This document shows positions 8,801 to 17,541 of a stretch of 64,000 nucleotides of DNA, one piece after another (the stretch's first letter is position 1; each line of letters starts with the position of its first letter). This DNA comes from DASVDE01 sp036381235. Its GTDB lineage: Bacteria; Actinomycetota; Thermoleophilia; Solirubrobacterales; 70-9. The stretch is from the NCBI GenBank assembly GCA_036381235.1, contig DASVDE010000012.1, positions 28,330-92,329 of the forward strand, given 5' to 3'. The position numbers were made by a program, and so were the translations under genes. A model generated the notes under the pieces. That model ran no database searches, was not told the DNA's origin, and saw only the letters and a list, made by a program, of their open reading frames with translations.

Positions 8801-9265
8801 GTGCTCGGTCACGACTATCCGGGACAGATCTGCTCAATCGCCAAGGCGCTGGAGGTCGTGGGTGAGCGCTGGTCGCTGCTGATCGTCCGTGACGTGATGA
8901 ACAGACGGCGACGCTTCGACGAGCTGCAGGGAGGCCTGGGCATCGCCCGCAACGTCCTCACGGCGCGGTTGCAGCGGCTGGTCGACGAGGACATTCTCGA
9001 GCGGCGGCCATACCAGTCGAACCCGGAGCGCTACGAGTACTTCCTCACCGAGAAGGGCCTCGACCTGTGGCCGGCGCTTGTCGCGCTGCTCGGCTGGGGC
9101 GATCGTCACTCCCCCAACCCGGCCGGTCCTCCGATGCTGATCGTCCACAAGGAGTGCGGCGGTCAGGTCAACGACCGCGGGATCTGCGAAAGCTGCGGTG
9201 AGGTCCTGCACGCCCGTGACGCCCGCGCATTGCCCGGCCCGGGCATCGTCGCCAAAGCCGCCTGA
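8801..9265 (+). CDS. HxlR-family winged-helix transcriptional regulator
   Basis: 154 residues from a GTG. The HxlR DNA-binding domain spans roughly residues 5-95: CSIAKALEVVGERWSLLIVRD, then the recognition region FDELQGGLGIARNVLTARLQRL and wing ILERRPYQSNPERYEYFLTEKG. The conserved N-terminal cysteine (residue 11) is present, a position that acts as a redox or electrophile sensor in some family members. A C-terminal tail has a CxxC pair (GICESCGEVLHARD), unusual for this family and possibly metal-binding. It faces the thioesterase unit across a palindrome and likely represses it. Confidence 0.9.
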   Translation: MLGHDYPGQICSIAKALEVVGERWSLLIVRDVMNRRRRFDELQGGLGIARNVLTARLQRLVDEDILERRPYQSNPERYEYFLTEKGLDLWPALVALLGWGDRHSPNPAGPPMLIVHKECGGQVNDRGICESCGEVLHARDARALPGPGIVAKAA

Positions 9266-9267
9266 CC

Positions 9268-9315
9268 GAACTGCATCAAATTCTCTACCTGCCAGGGGAG
9301 AAATCGATGCAGTTC
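9268..9315. repeat. Long inverted repeat between the HxlR gene and the aldehyde dehydrogenase
   Basis: Perfect 10-bp arms GAACTGCATC (9268-9277) and GATGCAGTTC (9306-9315) enclose 28 bp in which TTCTC and GAGAA can also pair. It begins right after the HxlR stop and ends 60 bp before the aldehyde dehydrogenase ATG. It may be a terminator hairpin for the regulator or an operator for the dehydrogenase; there is no U-run. Confidence 0.5.
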
Positions 9316-9374
9316 GCGAGTGAGGGCTGTAGCGTTGGCTGTCCGGTCAGCGGCGGCAAGTGAAGGAGAGACGA

Positions 9375-10811
9375 ATGGCGACTGCGGCGGAAGTTCAAAC
9401 CCGCGAGAAGATCTTCATCGGCGGCGAGTGGGTCACGCCGCGGGGCTCGGAGACGCTCGAGGTCGTCAACTCGACCACCGAGGAGACGATGGCGACGATC
9501 CCGGCCTGCACTCCCGAGGACGCCGACCTCGCGGTGCGCGCGGCCCGCGACGCCTTCGACTCCTGGTCGCAGACCTCACGCGAGGAGCGCGCGGGCTATC
9601 TCTCCGCGATCGCCGCCGGGCTGGGCGAGCGCTCCGAGGAGATCGCGGCGACGATCACCCAGGAGCTGGGAATGCCGATCAAGCTCAGCCAGATCATCCA
9701 GGCGGGGCTGCCGACCGGACAGTTCGCGGCGATGCCGAAGCTGATGGAGGAGGTCGCCTGGGAGGAGGAGATCGGCAACTCGCGAGTCCTGCGCGAGCCG
9801 GTTGGCGTGCTCGGTGCGATCACCCCCTGGAACTACCCGCTGAACCAGATCGCGGCCAAGGTCGCGCCGGCGCTGGCGGCCGGCTGCACCGTGGTGCTGA
9901 AGCCGAGCGAGGTGGTGCCGCTGAACGCCTTCATCCTGGCCGAGGTGATCGAGGCCGCCGGACTGCCGGCCGGAGTCTTCAACCTCATCACCGGCACGGG
10001 GCCGGTGGTCGGCGAGGCCGTCGCCGGACACCCCGCGGTCGACATGGTCTCCTTCACCGGCTCGACCCGCGCCGGGCGGCGCGTTTCCGAGCTGGCCTCT
10101 GCGACGGTGAAGCCGGTGGCGATGGAGCTGGGTGGCAAATCGCCCAATGTGATCCTCGATGACGCCGACCTCTCCCGCGCCGTTCCCGACGGCGTCGCCA
10201 AGTGCTTCCTCAACTCCGGCCAAACGTGCAGCGCGCTGACCCGGATGCTCGTTCCGCGCGAGAAGCTGGCCGAGGCCGAGGAGCTGGCCAAGTCGGTGGC
10301 TGAGAGCTTCACCCCCGGCGACCCGTTCGAGGAGTCGACGCGGCTTGGGCCACTGGTTTCCGACGTGCAGCGCGAGCGTGTGCGCGGCTTCATAGAGAAG
10401 GGCGAAGCCGAGGGCGCCAAGCTGGTGACCGGCGGCGCTGCACCCCCCGAGGGGCTCGAGCGTGGCTACTTCGTCCGTCCCACCGTCTTCTCCGAGGTGA
10501 CGCCGGAGATGACGATCGCCCAGGAGGAGATCTTCGGACCAGTGCTGACGATCCAGCCCTACGAGGATGAGGACGACGCGGTGCGGATCGCCAACGACAC
10601 CGTCTACGGCCTGGCCGGCGGCGTCTGGTCGGCTGACACCGACCGCGCGATCTCCGTCGCCAAGCGGATTCGAACCGGGCAGATCGAGATCAACGGCGGC
10701 GCCTTCAACCCACTGGCGCCGTTCGGCGGCTACAAGCAGTCGGGGCACGGTCGCGAGAACGGCCGTTACGCGATCGAAGAACTGCTCCAGGTTAAGAGTC
10801 TGCAGTTGTAG
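9375..10811 (+). CDS. NAD(P)-dependent aldehyde dehydrogenase
   Basis: 478 residues starting at the ATG 9375, which has AAGGAGAG five bases upstream; the GTG at 9360 lies inside that Shine-Dalgarno region and was rejected. Family motifs: PWNYPLNQIAAKVAPALAAG, the catalytic glutamate in MELGGKSPNVIL, the nucleophilic cysteine in NSGQTCSALTRM, and EEIFGPVL near residue 385. It is a cytosolic tetrameric oxidoreductase converting an aldehyde to the acid. It precedes an acyl-CoA dehydrogenase, so a role in fatty aldehyde or amino-acid carbon degradation is likely. The specific substrate cannot be read from sequence. Confidence 0.95.
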   Translation: MATAAEVQTREKIFIGGEWVTPRGSETLEVVNSTTEETMATIPACTPEDADLAVRAARDAFDSWSQTSREERAGYLSAIAAGLGERSEEIAATITQELGMPIKLSQIIQAGLPTGQFAAMPKLMEEVAWEEEIGNSRVLREPVGVLGAITPWNYPLNQIAAKVAPALAAGCTVVLKPSEVVPLNAFILAEVIEAAGLPAGVFNLITGTGPVVGEAVAGHPAVDMVSFTGSTRAGRRVSELASATVKPVAMELGGKSPNVILDDADLSRAVPDGVAKCFLNSGQTCSALTRMLVPREKLAEAEELAKSVAESFTPGDPFEESTRLGPLVSDVQRERVRGFIEKGEAEGAKLVTGGAAPPEGLERGYFVRPTVFSEVTPEMTIAQEEIFGPVLTIQPYEDEDDAVRIANDTVYGLAGGVWSADTDRAISVAKRIRTGQIEINGGAFNPLAPFGGYKQSGHGRENGRYAIEELLQVKSLQL

Positions 10812-10917
10812 GCGGGCGGGTCCTGCCCCGGGCGAGAAGGCCTGCGGGCGAGGTTTACGTTCTCGGCCTCCTCGCCCGGGCCACCCGCCCGACGACCGCA
10901 TACTCTCCACGACGACG

Positions 10918-12063
10918 ATGAACTTCGATCTCTCTGACGAGCAGAAGCTTCTGCGGGACACGGTTCGGGATTTCGCCCGGCAGGAAGTGGCTCCCGTGGC
11001 GGAGGAGTTGGACCGGACCAAGGCCTTCCCCTACGAGATCGTGGAGAAGATGGGCGGGCTGGGGTTGATGGGAATTCCGTTTCCGCAGGAGTTCGGGGGC
11101 GGCGGAGCGGACACGCTCTCCTACGCGCTGGCGGTCGAGGAGCTGGCGCGAGTGGACTCTTCGGTCTGCATCACGATGGCAGCGCATACCTCGCTGGGGA
11201 CGATGCCGATCTACCTGTGGGGGACGGATGAGCAAAAGAGCGAGTGGCTGCCCCAGCTGTGCAGTGGCAAGCGGCTCGCCTCGTTCGGGCTGACCGAGCC
11301 GGAGGCCGGGTCCGATGCGGGAAACGTGCGGACGACGGCGAAGCTGGACGACGGCGAATGGGTGGTGAACGGAGCGAAGCAGTTCATCACCAACTCCGGG
11401 ACGGACATCTCCGGCTGCGTCGCGATCACCGCGGTCACCGGCGAAGCCGACGGGCGCAAGGAGATCTCGAACCTGATCGTTCCCACCGGGACGCCGGGGT
11501 ATGAGACGGGCGAGCCGTATCGCAAGATGGGGTGGAACGCCTCAGACACACGGCCCCTCTCCTTCGAGGACTGCCGGGTACCGGAATCGAACCTGCTGGG
11601 ACGGCGGGGGGACGGTTTCAAGAACTTCCTCCACATCCTCGACGGGGGGCGTATCGGCGTCGCTGCGATGGGGGTGGGGCTGGCGCAGGGGGCGCTGGAC
11701 GAGGCGATCGCCTACGCCAAGGAGCGCCAGGCCTTCGGCCAGCCGATCTCCAAGTTCCAGTCGATCCAGGCGAAGATCGCCGACCTCTCGGCCCAGATCG
11801 AGGCCGCCCGCCTGCTGACCTGGCGCGCCGCCCTGGAGAAGGACGCCGGAAAGTCGTTCACGCTCACCGCCGCGCAGGCGAAGCTGATCACCGGCCGCCT
11901 CGCGGTCAAAGCGACCGAAGAGGCAGTGCAGATCCATGGCGGCTACGGCTACATCGAGGAGTACCCCGTCTGCCGCTTCTACCGAGACGCCAAGATCCTC
12001 ACCATCGGCGAGGGCACCGACGAGGTGCAGCAGATGGTGATCGCCCGCCAGCTCGGCTGCTGA
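10918..12063 (+). CDS. Acyl-CoA dehydrogenase (FAD-dependent)
   Basis: 381 residues from the ATG at 10918. The N-terminus MNFDLSDEQKLLRDTVRDFA is canonical. Flavin-site motifs are FGLTEPEAGSDAG and ITNSGTD; the C-terminal domain has ERQAFGQPISKFQSIQAKIAD and the signature with catalytic glutamate QIHGGYGYIEEYP. It oxidises acyl-CoA to enoyl-CoA and donates electrons to ETF, whose subunits are encoded at 0.5-2.3 kb. A TACTCT -10-like box 11 nt upstream of the ATG suggests its own near-leaderless promoter. Coding upstream of the ATG is a frame shadow of the aldehyde dehydrogenase gene. Confidence 0.96.
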   Translation: MNFDLSDEQKLLRDTVRDFARQEVAPVAEELDRTKAFPYEIVEKMGGLGLMGIPFPQEFGGGGADTLSYALAVEELARVDSSVCITMAAHTSLGTMPIYLWGTDEQKSEWLPQLCSGKRLASFGLTEPEAGSDAGNVRTTAKLDDGEWVVNGAKQFITNSGTDISGCVAITAVTGEADGRKEISNLIVPTGTPGYETGEPYRKMGWNASDTRPLSFEDCRVPESNLLGRRGDGFKNFLHILDGGRIGVAAMGVGLAQGALDEAIAYAKERQAFGQPISKFQSIQAKIADLSAQIEAARLLTWRAALEKDAGKSFTLTAAQAKLITGRLAVKATEEAVQIHGGYGYIEEYPVCRFYRDAKILTIGEGTDEVQQMVIARQLGC

Positions 12064-12067
12064 AGGC

Positions 12068-12481
12068 TCAGCCGGCCATCGGACGGGAGGTGACGGCTCC
12101 CTCCGGGCGGTCCGCAACCTCGGCTGCGCGGCCCACCTTCTCGCCGATCCTGAAGTGGGAGCAGATCGTCAGTTCGTGCTCGCGCAGCAGCGGCCGTGCC
12201 GGGTCGACAACCGGAGAGGCCTCGATCGTCTTGCGCTCCTGCGCGATCCAAACGCGACCCTTCCCTCCGGCACAACCGCTCAACGGGATCGCGACAAGCC
12301 TCGGGCGCCTTCGCCCGAGCTTCGCGATCAGCCAGGTCGGCTCGCCGCTCTCGGCATCGGCGAAGAAGCCGTGGACGCTGCCGGCCGAGCTCCCGTCGAG
12401 GTCATCGATCTTGTCTCCTATCCATTCCATCGCTTCCGCTGCGGTGGGAAGCCCGGCGGAGGGCTCAGCCGACTCAACCAT
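12068..12481 (-). CDS. PRC-barrel-like domain protein downstream of MeaB
   Basis: 137 residues. A beta-rich block, GSVHGFFADAESGEPTWLIA through RRPRLVAIPLSG to TIEASPVV, resembles the PRC-barrel fold; an N-terminal helix (PTAAEAMEWIGDKI) precedes it. Its start overlaps the end of meaB by 8 bp on the same strand, so the two are translated together. Function unknown. PRC-barrel proteins often act as adaptors in RNA or electron-transfer complexes, but nothing here ties it to the mutase except the overlap. Confidence 0.65.
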   Translation of the reverse strand: MVESAEPSAGLPTAAEAMEWIGDKIDDLDGSSAGSVHGFFADAESGEPTWLIAKLGRRRPRLVAIPLSGCAGGKGRVWIAQERKTIEASPVVDPARPLLREHELTICSHFRIGEKVGRAAEVADRPEGAVTSRPMAG

Positions 12482-13436
12482 CGGCCTGTCGCTCCAGCAG
12501 CTCGCCGGCGGCGCTGGCCGGATCGAGCTCGCGCCGCACGACCCGCTCCAGCAGGGTGGCGATCTCCGAGTCGTCGGCGACCGTCGCCTCCAGCCGCCGC
12601 CGCATCCGCGAGGTCGCGATTCCCAGCACCTCGTTTCGCAGGTTGCGGGCGCGGCGTTCCTCCAGCACTCCGGCGGCCTCGATGTGGGCGCGGTGCTCGT
12701 CGATCTTCACCGCCAGCTCCTCGACGCCCTCGCCGCGGGCAGCCTCGGTGCGCAGGATCGGCACCTTCCAGCCATCCGGAGGCTCGGAGAGGGCGAGCAC
12801 CCCGCGCACCTCGCGGACCATCGTGTCGGTCATCGGGTGGTCGGCCTTGTTGACGACGATCACATCGGGGATCTCCATCACCCCGGCCTTCAGCGCCTGA
12901 ATCGAGTCGCCTGAGCCCGGCATCAGCGCGAGCACGATCGTGTCCGCGTGGTCGACGATGTCGATCTCGGCCTGGCCGACCCCGACCGTCTCGATCAGGA
13001 CGTCGTCCTTACCGGCGGCGTCCATCGCCAGCGCCACCTGCAGGGCCGCTTCGGAGAGGCCGCCGAGAGCGCCGCGCGAGGCCATCGAGCGGATGAAGAC
13101 GCCGGGGTCGAGGAAGTGCTCGGAGAGGCGGATGCGATCGCCGAGCAGGGCACCGCGGGTGAACGGGCTCGAGGGGTCGATCGAGAGCACCGCCACCTGG
13201 CGCTCAGCCTTGCGAAGCTCGGCGGTGAGCGCGCCGATCAGCGTGCTCTTGCCCACCCCCGGCGGGCCGGTGAAGCCAACGATCCGCGCCTTGCCGGTCC
13301 GCGGATAGACCTCTCGCACCAACTCCCAGCCGGCGGGATCGTCGGACTCGATCAGCGTGATCGCTCGCGCCAGGGCACGCTTGTCCCCGGCGACGAGGCG
13401 CTCGGCGAGCGAGGCGGTCTTGGCAACGTCAGGCAT
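12474..13436 (-). CDS. meaB: MeaB-type GTPase, chaperone of B12-dependent acyl-CoA mutase
   Basis: 320 residues. G1/Walker A is GFTGPPGVGKSTLIGAL near residue 55; Mg-binding LSIDPSSPFTRGALLGDRIR; switch region ETVGVGQAEIDIVDHAD; and NKAD for guanine specificity. This is the MeaB/ArgK family of SIMIBI GTPases, which gate cofactor loading and protect methylmalonyl-CoA mutase from inactivation. The mutase subunits are at 2.3-4.4 kb, on the same strand but a separate unit. The C-terminal dimerisation helix is intact (AGELLERQADG). Confidence 0.95.
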   Translation of the reverse strand: MPDVAKTASLAERLVAGDKRALARAITLIESDDPAGWELVREVYPRTGKARIVGFTGPPGVGKSTLIGALTAELRKAERQVAVLSIDPSSPFTRGALLGDRIRLSEHFLDPGVFIRSMASRGALGGLSEAALQVALAMDAAGKDDVLIETVGVGQAEIDIVDHADTIVLALMPGSGDSIQALKAGVMEIPDVIVVNKADHPMTDTMVREVRGVLALSEPPDGWKVPILRTEAARGEGVEELAVKIDEHRAHIEAAGVLEERRARNLRNEVLGIATSRMRRRLEATVADDSEIATLLERVVRRELDPASAAGELLERQADG

Positions 13437-13465
13437 GGGCGCCTGAGTCTAAAGTCCCGGCCGCC

Positions 13466-14122
13466 GTGATCCACTTTCTTCGCTTCGCCGCCCACAACGG
13501 GATGCTCACGCCGAAATACGCGCTGCTGCTCGGCCGCTACCTGCGACGCCGGCTGCTGACCCCCGCCGGCTGGCGCTGGCGAACCCACGGCCCACTGTTC
13601 CTCGGCAGCGGCCTGGAGCTGCAGATCTCCCGCCGCGGCCGCATCGAATTCGGCCGCTTCGTCTGGATCGGCCACGGCAGCAAGATTCGCTGCCACGAGG
13701 GAAGGGTCGAAATCGGCGAGAAAACGGTGATGGGACAAGAGTGCACGATCTCCGCCTACCGCCGGGTGCGAATCGGCGAGCAATGCGTAATCGCCGACCG
13801 AGCGATGTTCATCGACTTCGACCACGGCGTCGTCGAAGTCGAGCGGCCGATTCGCCAACAGGGCATCTACATGCGGGACGTGGAGGTCGGGTCCAACGTG
13901 TGGATCGGCTATGGCGCCTGCATTCTGCGCGGCGTCCGGGTCGGCGACAACTCGATCGTCGGCACCAACGCGGTCGTCACCAAGGACGTTCCCGCCAACG
14001 CCGTGGTAGCCGGGATTCCAGCGCGCATCATCCGCATGCGCGAAGCCCCGGAGAGGCTGCGCTGGCCAACCCCGGTGGAGCCCGATCCGGCAGCCGAGAC
14101 CACCCTCCAGCCGCCGGGCTAA
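13466..14122 (+). CDS. Left-handed beta-helix (hexapeptide) acyltransferase
   Basis: 218 residues from a GTG that follows a TAAAGT -10 box by 10 nt. Hexapeptide repeats run from about residue 60 (IEFGRFVWIGHGSKIRCHEG, VEIGEKTVMGQECTISAY) to 185, ending with NAVVTKDVPANAVVAGIPAR, the signature of WbbJ/LacA-type O-acetyltransferases. A lid-like segment with FIDFDHGVVEVERPI holds the likely catalytic histidine. It adjoins the GT4-GH57-methyltransferase cluster, matching mycobacterial Rv3034c beside Rv3030-Rv3032, so it probably acylates a glucan or methylglucan. The stop codon overlaps that of the convergent GT4 gene. Confidence 0.85.
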   Translation: MIHFLRFAAHNGMLTPKYALLLGRYLRRRLLTPAGWRWRTHGPLFLGSGLELQISRRGRIEFGRFVWIGHGSKIRCHEGRVEIGEKTVMGQECTISAYRRVRIGEQCVIADRAMFIDFDHGVVEVERPIRQQGIYMRDVEVGSNVWIGYGACILRGVRVGDNSIVGTNAVVTKDVPANAVVAGIPARIIRMREAPERLRWPTPVEPDPAAETTLQPPG

Positions 14123-15312
14123 GCGAGCTTGGGGTCGGCGACGAGGTCGGCGTAGACGGCAGCTGTCTGCTCGGCGACGTCGGCCCAGTCGAAGCGGCGA
14201 ACGTGCTCATATGCCTCGGCAACCAGACGGCGGCCCAACTCGTCGTCGGAGAGGACGCGGACCGCCACCTCGGCGAGCGCCTCGGGGTCGTGAGCGCGGA
14301 AGCGCAACCCGGCCTCCTCATGCGGGACGACCTCGCGCAGGCCGCCGGTGTCAGCGACGATGCAGGGACAGCCGGATGCCATCGCCTCCAGAGCCACGAG
14401 GCCGAAGGGCTCATAGATGGAGGGAACCACGGTGAGGTCGGCGATCCGGTAGAGAGAGTGCAGGACGTCGTCGCCGATCCAGCCGAGGAAGGTGCCGTAG
14501 TCCATCAGCCCCAGCTGCCTGGCCTGCCTGTGCAACTCGGCCTCGTGGGTACCTGAGCCGGCAACCAGAAAGCGTGTCTTTGGGACCTCCTCGAGTACCC
14601 GCGGCATCGCCTCGAGCGCCAGCTGAAAGCCCTTCTCGTAGACGAGTCGGCCGATCAGCAGGACCAGCTTCTCCTCCGGCGCTGCGAACTCCGACCGCAA
14701 CCGGATCAGCTCGGTTGGGTCGGAGGTTTGGAGATCGTCGGGATCGATGCCGTTGGGAATCACCGTCACCCGCTCTTCCTCGACGTCGAAGATGTCGGCT
14801 ATCTGCTCGCGCATGTAGTGGGAGCACGCAATGACGCGATCGGAGCGGTTTGTGATCCAGCGCTCGACCCCGTGGATGTAGGTCTGGGGATGCTTGTCGA
14901 CCCAGCCCTGATGACGACCGTGCTCGGTGGCGTGGATCGTGGTGAGCAGCGACGCGCCGAAGCGCTTGGCGAGGTGGTCGCAGGCGTTGGCGACCAGCCA
15001 GTCGTGGCCGTGAACGAGGTCGAAGTCGTAGCGGTCGCCCAGCTCGACCCCGACAGCCAGCATGTCGGAGTTCATCCGCTCGACCCAGGTAACGAACTCG
15101 CCGAGGTCGGTGGGCCGCTTGGGCTCGCGGATGCGGTGGACGATGACATCGTTGAAGCGCTCCTGCTCCGGGGACTCCTCACCTCCGCGTGTCAAGACAT
15201 GGACTTCGACCCCAAGCTCGACCAGGGCCTCGGAGAGCTTGCGCACATGGCGGGCCAGGCCGCCCTCGATCAGCGGCGGGTACTCCCAGGAGAGAATCAG
15301 GACACAGGTCAT
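14119..15312 (-). CDS. GT4-family alpha-glucan glycosyltransferase (Rv3032-like)
   Basis: 397 residues, GT-B fold. The N-terminus CVLILSWEYPPLIEGGLARH holds the glycine-rich acceptor-side loop; the C-terminal donor domain has LLIGRLVYEKGFQLALEA and the EX7E-type motif EPFGLVALEAMASGCP. Sequence features follow the actinobacterial glycogen-synthase-like group including Rv3032, which elongates alpha-1,4 glucans for methylglucose lipopolysaccharide and glycogen. It directly follows a GH57 branching enzyme gene with 14 bp between, the same order as in mycobacteria. It should act in the cytosol using a nucleotide sugar. Confidence 0.9.
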   Translation of the reverse strand: MTCVLILSWEYPPLIEGGLARHVRKLSEALVELGVEVHVLTRGGEESPEQERFNDVIVHRIREPKRPTDLGEFVTWVERMNSDMLAVGVELGDRYDFDLVHGHDWLVANACDHLAKRFGASLLTTIHATEHGRHQGWVDKHPQTYIHGVERWITNRSDRVIACSHYMREQIADIFDVEEERVTVIPNGIDPDDLQTSDPTELIRLRSEFAAPEEKLVLLIGRLVYEKGFQLALEAMPRVLEEVPKTRFLVAGSGTHEAELHRQARQLGLMDYGTFLGWIGDDVLHSLYRIADLTVVPSIYEPFGLVALEAMASGCPCIVADTGGLREVVPHEEAGLRFRAHDPEALAEVAVRVLSDDELGRRLVAEAYEHVRRFDWADVAEQTAAVYADLVADPKLA

Positions 15313-15326
15313 CGAAAGGTCGCTGC

Positions 15327-16736
15327 TTAGGGCTCCAGCAGCGCTGAAAGGCTCAGATCCGGGGCGAGGGCACGCATGCGTGGTTCGGTGGCCGCGGAGT
15401 CTATGGCCTCCAGGGCGGCTTCCGAATGCGATGTGGCGCGTTGGAACGCGTAATCGCCCGCCTGCCCTCGCCTGTCGAGAAATGCCCAGTCGCTGGACTG
15501 GACAGCCAACAGCTCACGCGCCGCACGCAGAGCCGAGGGCCCGCGCAGGCCATCGCCGAGCGCGCGGAGCAGCCGCATCTCCAGTCGCCGTGCCGCCCAG
15601 GCCAGATCGGCAACAGGCGGCGAGTCCCAGGTCCCAAAGCCCTTCCCTTCGCCCCAAGTCGATGACGCCAGCGGACGATCGAGGGGCTCATGCTCGGCCA
15701 GCGCCTCGGGAACGGTGAGCAACCGCACTCCTGCCGCCTCGGCGCCGTCGAGCACCTCACGCAGCCATATCGGCCCCTCGCTCCACCAGTGCCCGATCAG
15801 CTCGGTGTCGATCGCGAAGACGAGCAGGCCTCGATGGCCTCGCACCTCCCGGCAATCGCGCAGCCGCGCGGCGGTGGCGGCGAGGAACTCGCGCGCCTGG
15901 CGCCGGGCCACCTCCTCTGCGGCCCGCGGGTCATAGGCCCCTCCGCCGATCTTCCAGATACGCACGCCGCGAAGGGACTTGCCGGTGAATTGGACATGAA
16001 CGGGGTCGGATGGATAGCCATCCATGGACCAGAGCCACTGGATCGCCTCCCAATCGATCGGCAGGGCCACCGGCCCCGCCTCGGTGGCGATCGGCGCCAA
16101 CGCCGCCAGCGGCCGGCGCTCTTGAGCGCTCTGGTCGACGCAGAACCAGCGCACTCCCTCTTCGGCCAGCCGCCACTCCAGGCCGGGGGCGTAGGCGCAC
16201 TCCGGCAGCCAGAAGCCTCCTCCCCAGCCAAAACGCCGCCTGTGTGAGCGAATGCCGGCGTCGAGCTGCAGCCGCAAGCCCTCGCGCGTCGCCAGCAGCG
16301 GCAGCACAGCGTGAGTCGCCGCCGAAGCGGCAAGCGCGACGCGACCTTCCTCAGCCGCTGCCTGGAACGGTCGCAGCGGGCTCCCCCCATGCGCATCGAG
16401 CAACTCCAGCGCGTGCCGGTAACGCGCCAGCTCCGCTGTGCAGGCGTCACGGCATTCCTCCGACACCTGCCGCGCATCGGTCTCAGCCGCCTTGACTCGC
16501 CAATCGACGAGGAACCGGCGCAGCCTTTCGGCGACTCCAGTGTCCTCCAGCTGATCGGCCAGCACGGGCGTCACCGTCATCGTCAGCCGGTCTGCGACCT
16601 CCAACACCGGCAAGTAGGACCTGACCACGGCATCGAACAGCCACTCCTCGCCGAACGGATACGTCCCAAACCCCTCCACATAGGGCATGTGGCTATGGAG
16701 AACGATGGCGAGATCGCCGACGGTCTCCTCAGACAT
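15327..16736 (-). CDS. GH57-family 1,4-alpha-glucan branching enzyme (Rv3031-like)
   Basis: 469 residues. GH57 conserved regions are visible: LHSHMPYVEGFGTYPFGEEW at the start, the nucleophile-bearing GFWLPECAYAPG near residue 175, and the acid/base region FAIDTELIGHWWSEGP near residue 305, followed by a helical DUF1957-type C-terminal domain. The enzyme introduces alpha-1,6 branches in glucan made by the adjacent GT4. Its start overlaps the methyltransferase upstream by 8 bp. Synteny with Rv3030-Rv3031-Rv3032 supports a polymethylated or branched glucan product. Confidence 0.92.
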   Translation of the reverse strand: MSEETVGDLAIVLHSHMPYVEGFGTYPFGEEWLFDAVVRSYLPVLEVADRLTMTVTPVLADQLEDTGVAERLRRFLVDWRVKAAETDARQVSEECRDACTAELARYRHALELLDAHGGSPLRPFQAAAEEGRVALAASAATHAVLPLLATREGLRLQLDAGIRSHRRRFGWGGGFWLPECAYAPGLEWRLAEEGVRWFCVDQSAQERRPLAALAPIATEAGPVALPIDWEAIQWLWSMDGYPSDPVHVQFTGKSLRGVRIWKIGGGAYDPRAAEEVARRQAREFLAATAARLRDCREVRGHRGLLVFAIDTELIGHWWSEGPIWLREVLDGAEAAGVRLLTVPEALAEHEPLDRPLASSTWGEGKGFGTWDSPPVADLAWAARRLEMRLLRALGDGLRGPSALRAARELLAVQSSDWAFLDRRGQAGDYAFQRATSHSEAALEAIDSAATEPRMRALAPDLSLSALLEP

Positions 16737-17496
16737 GACAGATGGCGAGAAAGTCCAAGGCCCTGTCCAGGTCCGCTTCTCTCAGCCTGAAATCGGATGC
16801 GGAGATCGCCGGTGTGAAGCGATCGTAGACCGGCTTGGTGATGCGCAGCGCCTTGTGGACGCGGTCCCACCCAAGCTTGATCGCCAGCTCGTGAGCCCGC
16901 AGCTTGCGGGCATGGAAGAGGCCGAGCATTTCCACCCGCGGAAAGTGGGCCTCGCAAAGCTCGCGGAACTCTTCGGCGCGGTATTCGCGAACGTGCCAGG
17001 GGTTGTCGGATTTCTCCGCACCCTCCGGCGCCAAGGTCAGCAGGTTCGGCGTGGAGACGTAGGCGACCCCTCCGGGCGAGAGCATCTCCTTGAAGTGCTC
17101 GAGGATCGCCCCCGCATCCTGCACGTGCTCGATCGTCTGCAGGAAGACCACCGCATCGCAAGCCTCGGCGAAGCTCTCGACAAGGTCGCGCTCGAAGCGC
17201 AGATTTGCGGTTGTGTAGCGCAGGCGCGCGTGCTCGTGTGCCTCCGGATTGGCATCGACCCCGACCACGCTCGACGCGCCCCCCCCCGCCAGCACGTTCG
17301 ACCCGTAGCCCTCGCCACAGGCCATGTCGACCACCCGCATCCCCTCGACCCGCGACGCAATCCACTCATAGACGACCAGGTGACGGCGATACCAGTAGTT
17401 CTCCTCCGGCACATCGGGCAGCGTCCGTTCCCCGGTTAAGGGCAGCGGCGGCACGCCGGGGGGCTGGTTGAGCTGGAGATATTCGCGCTGCTCCAT
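16729..17496 (-). CDS. SAM-dependent methyltransferase of the glucan cluster (Rv3030-like)
   Basis: 255 residues from the ATG at 17496 (a TTG three codons earlier is possible). The SAM site is VVDMACGEGYGSNVLAGGGA near residue 55, with VVGVDANPEAHEHA as motif II and AYVSTPNLLTL in the post-motif region. The N-terminal PLTGERTLPDVPEENYWYRR is typical of the Rv3030 group, proposed to methylate glucose units of the polysaccharide. It is the first gene of the three-gene minus-strand unit and is divergent from another methyltransferase. The acceptor is inferred from synteny only. Confidence 0.85.
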   Translation of the reverse strand: MEQREYLQLNQPPGVPPLPLTGERTLPDVPEENYWYRRHLVVYEWIASRVEGMRVVDMACGEGYGSNVLAGGGASSVVGVDANPEAHEHARLRYTTANLRFERDLVESFAEACDAVVFLQTIEHVQDAGAILEHFKEMLSPGGVAYVSTPNLLTLAPEGAEKSDNPWHVREYRAEEFRELCEAHFPRVEMLGLFHARKLRAHELAIKLGWDRVHKALRITKPVYDRFTPAISASDFRLREADLDRALDFLAICHV

Positions 17497-17541
17497 GGAA
17501 TTCAAATTTCGCGCTTTCCTCGCTGCGCAGAAGGATCAGAG

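Noticed and set aside
10567..10917. Upstream extension of the acyl-CoA dehydrogenase frame
   Set aside because: These codons are a frame shadow of the aldehyde dehydrogenase; the family N-terminus starts at the ATG 10918.
9576..11021. 481-residue minus-strand frame over the aldehyde dehydrogenase
   Set aside because: Shadow of a well-supported dehydrogenase gene; no recognisable motifs.
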